NCBI GenBank assembly: GCA_900557255.1
Contig: USSA01000021.1
Span: 1-29,957, forward strand
Length of the DNA stretch: 29,957 bases
Direction of reading: 5' to 3'
Source: an uncultured Prevotella sp.
Lineage (GTDB): Bacteria; Bacteroidota; Bacteroidia; Bacteroidales; Bacteroidaceae
Shown here: one piece after another, positions 25,171 to 29,957 of the stretch
How the letters are laid out: every line of letters starts with the position of its first letter
How positions within the stretch are numbered: the stretch's first letter is position 1
Translations under genes and position numbers: made by a program
Notes under the pieces: model-generated
Told to the model about the DNA's origin: nothing
Seen by the model: only the letters and a program-made list of their open reading frames with translations
Database searches by the model: none

Positions 25171-27972
25171 ATGATGAAGTTGCACTATATTAAAATTAAA
25201 TATGTAAAGGTTCTGATAGGAATAAGCTCTATGTTGAGCTTGTTCTCGTCTTGTCATTCTCGTTTGCATGATGCCTTAGAGGCTGCTGGTGAAAATCGAG
25301 AGGAGATGGAGCAGGTGTTGGCATATTTCAAGAACGATTCGGATACATTGAAATATAGCGCAGCTAAATTCTTGATTGAAAATATGCCTTACCATTATAC
25401 ATATGTTGGTAAGGAGATAGAACAATATAATGCAGCTTACATACGTGCTGCATTAGAACCTAAGGAATTTAGGGATAGTGTGTTTGATGCGGCTAATAAG
25501 GATATCAAGTTGGAGAAAGCCAAACTGGCATTTGATATTAAAACAGTCAAGGCTGATTATTTGATTTCTGCTATTAATGACGCATGTGAACTGTGGCATA
25601 AGGTAAATTGGCGTAATGATTATAGTGTTGAGATATTTTATGACTATGTGTTACCCTATAGAATCTTGAATGAAAATTTATCATCATGGCGTAAGATTAT
25701 AGCAGAGGAGTTTCCTGATTTGATTGATGGAACGGTTGCTAGTAGAAGAGGAATTATCTTGTCTGCTGATACGGCAAAACTGAGTCATGCAGAAATCAAA
25801 GATACCCCAAGTGCATCTTCTGGTAAGGTAGTATTGTGTGCGGATAAAAAGTCGAGTATTACTTTTCATGTGTCTTCTGCTTGTTTGGCTTCTAAAAGAT
25901 TGTTGTTGCGTTATACTACCGTTAACAAAGGAACTAAGATCGCGATTAGACTAAATGGAAAGGAATTAGAAAACCTCACTTTGGAACCGACTAAAAACAT
26001 ACATGTATTCAAAACAACAAGAAAAGGGATAGACATTGTGCTTGAGAAAGGAGAAAATGTACTTTCTTTGGAATACAACTCCGGTCTCTTTGGCTTGGAT
26101 TATATTCAGTTAAATACACTGGAGAGGATGAAACATCCGAAAGCTATGGACTTTTCTGGTATGATTTGTAAAATCAAGAATGTAGGTTCTCATCACTATC
26201 TTGAGATGGATACATTGCAGTCTTCCAAGTTGAAGGTCATGCAATTAGTTGCGAATGGTAATGGGCAGCATACAAAATTGAGATTACATTATGAGGGGTA
26301 TCCCCTTTGGCATATTTCCCCTGTTGCAGATGAAAAGCAATGCTTGGAAATTCGTTATTGTAGCATGGCGGAAAAGGCGACTGTTAGTAAGTATGATTTC
26401 TTGAATGCCAATCATCAGAAGTGGATTTTGTCTTCTTTCTATAATGGGGAATATAGAATATGGAATAAGGATACTGGCAAATACTTGGAAGCTGTGCATG
26501 ACTCTAAGACAGGAATCGATACTTTGGTGCAGACTGCTTGGCGAGCAGTTGATACGCAGAAATGGAAGGTGGAAACGGTCGGAAAAAGGCAAGATAAGAA
26601 ATCATTCTTTGCATTAGAAAGTGCTTTATCAGAAGCTCTGAAAGTATATGACCAGATGGGACAGTTTGAGTGGATTTTCCTAAGAGGAAACATACCGCCT
26701 AAGGCAAGTGCCTTACTTAGGCATCGTACGGGTAATTGTCGAGACGAAGCTTCTTTTGTCGTATATCTGTCTAGAAGTTTGGGTATTCCTGCGGCTATAG
26801 ATTTTACTCCTCATTGGGGTAATCGCTCTAATTCTCATTCTTGGAGTGTGTTACTGAAATCTGATGGAAAGGGTACTCCATTCTATATGGGATGTGTGCC
26901 AGGGGATACAGCACAGTATTTTCATCCTTATAAAAAGCCGAAAGTATATAGACGTACATTCCGTGTGAATCAAAAGATTCTCGAAGACTTGCGAGGAGAG
27001 GAGAATGTGCCGTCATTGTTCAGGATGCCAACTTTCATTGATGTGACGAATGAGTATTATGATGCGAAGAATATCGTGAGGGATTTGCCTTATGGGTATT
27101 TAAGCCAAAAGATAGCTTACATCTGTGTGTACGATAATAAGCAATGGGAACCTGTGGATTATGGAAAGGTAGAAAATGGTAAAGTCCTATTCAAGTCTAT
27201 GGCAAAGGGTATCTTGTATTCTGCTTGTGTCTGTCAAGATGGCAAGATGGTTCCCTTTGGTAATCCTTTCGTACTGCAAGCTGATGGGCATGTGAGGGAT
27301 ATTGTGCCTAATGCTCAGAAAGTAACACTGAGGTTAAAACGTAAGTATCCTTATATGGGACGAGAAGATGCTTTTAATTTCCGAATGTGGCATGGCAAGT
27401 TTCAAGGAAGCAATACTGCAAAGTTTACTCATCCTAGTGACTTATATCAATTTGAGGGCATGACTGAGGGGTGTTGGTATCAACGAGACATTGCTGATAA
27501 AGGTACTTATCGTTATCTGAGATACATCGGCCCTAATGGAGCATATTGTAATATCAATGAGCTGGAGTTCTATGATAAAAATGGCCAAAAGTTGGCTGGG
27601 GAAATTATCGGCACAAGTGGAGTTCCTGGCAAGACGAAGGAAAAGGTTTTCGATGGTAATATCTTGAGTGGCTTTCATGGGGATAGTCCTGATGGTCATT
27701 GGGTGGGGCTTAAACTTTCCTCACCAAGTAAGGTGGGAATGATACGATTCATGCCTCGTAACGATGGCAATTGTATAGAGGTTGGAGATAGGTATCAACT
27801 GATGATGTATGATGATTGTCAGTGGAAGGTATTGGCAAATCGTATTGCAGCATCGGATGTTATATGTTTTCCTCATGTCCCTAGTGGAGGTTTGTATCTG
27901 TTGAGTAACCTAACAAAAGGTAGCGAGGAACGAATCTTTACGTATGAGAAAGGTAAACAAGTTTGGTGGTAA
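25171..27972 (+). CDS. Transglutaminase-like, ricin-B-like and discoidin-like multidomain lipoprotein
   Basis: The protein is 933 residues with a signal and possible lipobox (LFSSC, Cys28). Domains in order: an alpha-helical region (30-195); a CBM6/35-like beta-sandwich (about 200-315, IAIRLNGKELENLTLE, GENVLSLEYNSGLFGLDYIQL); a ricin-B-like trefoil (about 330-475, repeated WHISP, KWILS, YRIWN, KWKVE); a transglutaminase/protease-like core with Cys523 in RTGNCRDEA and His556 in SHSW; and a C-terminal discoidin-like domain (YLRYIGPNGAYCNINELEFYD, FMPRNDGNCIEVGDRYQLM) ending in the signature EERIFTYEKGKQVWW. The usual catalytic Asp is not in its standard place (FYMGCVPGD). The fold allows crosslinking, peptide or amide hydrolysis, or deglycosylation. 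The lectin-like parts suggest a glycan or glycopeptide target. It is 36 bp upstream of the NVEALA peptide gene. Confidence 0.8.
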   Translation: MMKLHYIKIKYVKVLIGISSMLSLFSSCHSRLHDALEAAGENREEMEQVLAYFKNDSDTLKYSAAKFLIENMPYHYTYVGKEIEQYNAAYIRAALEPKEFRDSVFDAANKDIKLEKAKLAFDIKTVKADYLISAINDACELWHKVNWRNDYSVEIFYDYVLPYRILNENLSSWRKIIAEEFPDLIDGTVASRRGIILSADTAKLSHAEIKDTPSASSGKVVLCADKKSSITFHVSSACLASKRLLLRYTTVNKGTKIAIRLNGKELENLTLEPTKNIHVFKTTRKGIDIVLEKGENVLSLEYNSGLFGLDYIQLNTLERMKHPKAMDFSGMICKIKNVGSHHYLEMDTLQSSKLKVMQLVANGNGQHTKLRLHYEGYPLWHISPVADEKQCLEIRYCSMAEKATVSKYDFLNANHQKWILSSFYNGEYRIWNKDTGKYLEAVHDSKTGIDTLVQTAWRAVDTQKWKVETVGKRQDKKSFFALESALSEALKVYDQMGQFEWIFLRGNIPPKASALLRHRTGNCRDEASFVVYLSRSLGIPAAIDFTPHWGNRSNSHSWSVLLKSDGKGTPFYMGCVPGDTAQYFHPYKKPKVYRRTFRVNQKILEDLRGEENVPSLFRMPTFIDVTNEYYDAKNIVRDLPYGYLSQKIAYICVYDNKQWEPVDYGKVENGKVLFKSMAKGILYSACVCQDGKMVPFGNPFVLQADGHVRDIVPNAQKVTLRLKRKYPYMGREDAFNFRMWHGKFQGSNTAKFTHPSDLYQFEGMTEGCWYQRDIADKGTYRYLRYIGPNGAYCNINELEFYDKNGQKLAGEIIGTSGVPGKTKEKVFDGNILSGFHGDSPDGHWVGLKLSSPSKVGMIRFMPRNDGNCIEVGDRYQLMMYDDCQWKVLANRIAASDVICFPHVPSGGLYLLSNLTKGSEERIFTYEKGKQVWW

Positions 27973-28008
27973 TTTTTTTAAAATGTATTATTAAAATCAA
28001 TTAGAATT

Positions 28009-28245
28009 ATGAAAAAGATTTTGTTTTTTCTTTCAGCTGTTGTGATGCTGATTATTGTGTGTGTGCAGACAAACTCCTCTTCTACAGACCTCTTATTAGA
28101 GAATGTAGAAGCTTTGAGTGCTGGTGAGGTTCATTTAGGTTACAAGAGAACTACAGGTCCATGTCCTCAACCTTATGCTTATAAACGATGGGTTAGTTGT
28201 GCTTATGGTGGTGATTCTAAAGAATGTTTACCAAGTGATTGTTAG
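28009..28245 (+). CDS. NVEALA-family exported peptide, Cys-rich
   Basis: This 78-residue precursor matches the NVEALA family of small exported Bacteroidota peptides. It has a hydrophobic leader (1-20), then a spacer, and the hallmark LLLENVEALSAGE with the core at 32-37 (Ser in place of the usual Ala). The tail (41-78) is basic and aromatic and has four cysteines at 52, 64, 73 and 78, the last being the final residue (CPQPY, WVSC, KECLPSDC). Two disulfides are possible. The conserved core probably marks a recognition or cleavage site, with the variable Cys-rich tail as mature peptide; that is inference. It is followed after 2 bp by the propeller gene. Function is unknown for the family; signalling or antagonism are candidates. 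Confidence 0.85.
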   Translation: MKKILFFLSAVVMLIIVCVQTNSSSTDLLLENVEALSAGEVHLGYKRTTGPCPQPYAYKRWVSCAYGGDSKECLPSDC

Positions 28246-28247
28246 TT

Positions 28248-29333
28248 ATGAAGAAAGTATTATTCGCTTTGTTTAGTCTCTGTGCATGTATGGTAGCATG
28301 TACAGAGAATCCTTCTGCTACAGAGTGTGAGGTTATAGATGTGAAGCAACCTAAGTTTACAAATTGGGCTTCATTGTTGTCAATAGCAGAAGTGGTACCT
28401 TTGGAGAATACCAATTCTTCTTTGTTGACTGTTGCCTCTAAATGTAGGGTAGAGGGGAATCTAATCCTGTTTCAAGATTTTAAGCTGAAGAGTTTGTTTG
28501 TTTTTGACAAACATAATGGCAAGTTTAAATATGAGGTAGGAAAAGTTGGATATTCTGAATCTGAGCATGTCGATTTTTTGGATTTTTCAGTGGATACAGA
28601 GCATTCTCTTATTACGATTCTTGATGAGCGTGGTACGACTCTTTTTGATGAGAATAATGGCAAGTTTTTGAGAAGGGATAGGAGTATCAATAAGTCTGGT
28701 ACTGATTATTGTCGTTTTATGGTTGTGGGGAATGATACTTTGTTGTATTCTCCTTATAAGGATTATTCGATATCAAAATTATCTCAGGATAAAAGGATAG
28801 AAGATTTACGTAAGCGTAATGGCATTCAGATGGAAAATGAGCGTTTCTTTTCTATGGATGATAATAACTTAGTTCTGCCCGACTATGGATGTTTTGTGAT
28901 AGATACCTATAAAAAGGGGAAACTATATCCTAAATATCTGTTGGATTTTGGAAGTGAGGCATTACCGGAAAAGTACATATCTGACAAGTATGATGATTTT
29001 GAGAAAACTGATAATATGAAAAGATATTTCAAATCTGTTCAAATGTGTTTTGAAAATTCCAAGTGGCTTTATGCTTTGGTTGTTGGTCCACAGCAGAAAT
29101 ATTATATGGTTTTTTATGATAAGAACTTGAAAAAGGCATATGCAGGACCACTGGATATAGAACTTGGCATTTCAATAGTGGATGTAGATGAAACTGGATT
29201 TTGGGCTTTGGTGTATCCTATGGAGTTTTCTGAGAAATCTCCGTTTTATCCAAGCTTAAAAGATAAATTGAAAGCTTATCCTAATAATCCTATGTTGGTA
29301 AAAATCAAACTTAATGAGCAATTTGTCAAATAG
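28248..29333 (+). CDS. Six-bladed beta-propeller lipoprotein (BF3164-like)
   Basis: The product is 361 residues with a lipobox (CMVAC, Cys18), so it is lipid-anchored outside the cytoplasm. The rest has the repeated blade pattern of the six-bladed beta-propeller/TolB-like lipoproteins that accompany NVEALA peptides: VVPLENTNSSLLTVASKCRVEGNLILFQD, SLFVFDKHNGKFKYEVGKVG, DFLDFSVDTEHSLITILDE and KPYLLDFG-like repeats. The start at 28248 (MKKVLF) is chosen because upstream in-frame codons lie inside the peptide gene and add no signal. The gene begins 2 bp after the peptide's stop, which implies tight co-expression and probably a binding or export role for that peptide. This role is inference. Confidence 0.8.
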   Translation: MKKVLFALFSLCACMVACTENPSATECEVIDVKQPKFTNWASLLSIAEVVPLENTNSSLLTVASKCRVEGNLILFQDFKLKSLFVFDKHNGKFKYEVGKVGYSESEHVDFLDFSVDTEHSLITILDERGTTLFDENNGKFLRRDRSINKSGTDYCRFMVVGNDTLLYSPYKDYSISKLSQDKRIEDLRKRNGIQMENERFFSMDDNNLVLPDYGCFVIDTYKKGKLYPKYLLDFGSEALPEKYISDKYDDFEKTDNMKRYFKSVQMCFENSKWLYALVVGPQQKYYMVFYDKNLKKAYAGPLDIELGISIVDVDETGFWALVYPMEFSEKSPFYPSLKDKLKAYPNNPMLVKIKLNEQFVK

Positions 29334-29364
29334 TCATGAGATAAATAACCCGAAAGTATATAAG

Positions 29365-29907
29365 ATGAAATATCTATTATATGTAGCGATTGTTTGTGTT
29401 GCTTTTTCTGCTTGTGATTTAAAACAAAAAGAAACAAGGAATGCATTAGAGGAAATGTCGAAAAGCAAGGTTGATATTCCATTTTCGAAAATGGGATGTT
29501 TTCATAGTGATGCGGATACTCTGAGAATTGTGTCTATGGCAGAACAGAGATATACGTTTGTTCATTATGTTGATTCAAGCCAGTGCTCACCATGTGCATT
29601 AGATAGGATGTACACTTGGAATAAGTTCGTAGATGAATATAGTAAAAAAGGAGTTCGTTTTGCTTTCATTGTGGAACCTAAAATAGAGCAGATGGAGGAT
29701 GTTCATTTCTCCATAGCGTCTTCAGGATTGCATAGCCCTATTTATGTCGATTCTTTGTTTGCTTTCAGAAAGCTGAATAAAAATTTGCCAACTGAGCAAA
29801 AGTATCATTCTTTCTTGCTTGATAAATTAGGGCATGTGATTTTAGTGGGTAATCCATTGCAAAATTCAAAGATTGAAGAGTTGTTAGATAAAATTATTAA
29901 TAACTAA
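29365..29907 (+). CDS. Thioredoxin-like lipoprotein with a CSPC motif
   Basis: The product is 180 residues with a lipobox (AFSAC, Cys17). After a charged linker, the core has a thioredoxin-like order: YTFVHYVDSSQCSPCALDRMYTWNKFVDEY with Cys74 and Cys77, a strand (VRFAFIVEP), SPIYVDSLFAFRKLNKNLP, and a closing SFLLDKLGHVILVGNPL, as in TlpA/peroxiredoxin-type proteins. The CSPC pair could oxidise, reduce or isomerise disulfides, and the four-Cys peptide two genes upstream is an obvious partner. An in-frame ATG at 29314 lies inside the previous gene and would bury the signal peptide, so 29365 is preferred. It starts 31 bp after the propeller gene. No redox role is proven. Confidence 0.8.
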   Translation: MKYLLYVAIVCVAFSACDLKQKETRNALEEMSKSKVDIPFSKMGCFHSDADTLRIVSMAEQRYTFVHYVDSSQCSPCALDRMYTWNKFVDEYSKKGVRFAFIVEPKIEQMEDVHFSIASSGLHSPIYVDSLFAFRKLNKNLPTEQKYHSFLLDKLGHVILVGNPLQNSKIEELLDKIINN

Positions 29908-29913
29908 AGTTTC

Positions 29914-29937
29914 GCAAGTGAATAAATATCAACTTGC
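29914..29937 (+). terminator. Weak hairpin after the thioredoxin-like gene
   Basis: GCAAGT (29914-29919) and ACTTGC (29932-29937) form a 6-bp stem with a 12-nt AT loop, followed by TTGTTTAT. It could terminate the operon, but it is weak, and the window ends 20 bp later. Confidence 0.3.
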
Positions 29938-29957
29938 TTGTTTATAAATATACATAT

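Overview
The window looks like chromosome of a gut Bacteroidota, most probably a Prevotella/Segatella (P. copri-like) species. The reasons are a SusC/SusD pair, a hybrid two-component system regulator, many Cys-anchored lipoproteins, an NVEALA peptide, and promoters of the Bacteroidota form (TTTG, about 19-20 nt, TAnnTTTG) with few Shine-Dalgarno sites. The species is an inference; no rRNA or tRNA gene is present.

Layout. 1-2250: a broken AAA-ATPase-like/PDDEXK gene and a small orphan gene. 2247-2980: a gene-free stretch holding a REP-like fold, a 19-bp RNA-type hairpin between two AT palindromes, and an array of twelve and a half 22-bp units. 2981-4233: a lone FecE/HmuV-type ABC ATPase and RidA. 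4273-19104: a polysaccharide/glycoside utilisation locus (PUL), with the HTCS sensor-regulator divergent from susC, susD, a surface lipoprotein, two tandem CE1-type esterases and a GH3 beta-glucosidase. 19244-20443: threonine ammonia-lyase, convergent with GH3 and separated from it by a bidirectional terminator. 20747-22708: a GH97 enzyme with the active-site Asp typical of retaining alpha-galactosidases, behind a complex regulatory region.

22801-29907: a more AT-rich island. A membrane one-component-type regulator (TPR, TM, Ile-heptad coiled coil, HTH-like tail) diverges from an operon encoding a small secreted protein, a large transglutaminase-like/lectin/discoidin lipoprotein, a Cys-rich NVEALA peptide, a six-bladed beta-propeller lipoprotein and a thioredoxin-like lipoprotein. 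The window ends just after this last gene, so the operon may continue.

How the genes work together. In the PUL, HTCS probably senses a released oligosaccharide in the periplasm and activates the susC promoter through 20-bp-spaced direct repeats. SusCD imports the ligand, the esterases remove acyl groups, and GH3 removes terminal beta-glucose. No endo-acting glycanase is present, so the substrate may be short or predigested. In the NVEALA island the exported peptide carries four cysteines and lies next to a possible thiol-disulfide lipoprotein and a transglutaminase-fold protein, which suggests extracytoplasmic peptide maturation, crosslinking or signalling. That locus and the 22-bp array are the two best candidates for undescribed biology.
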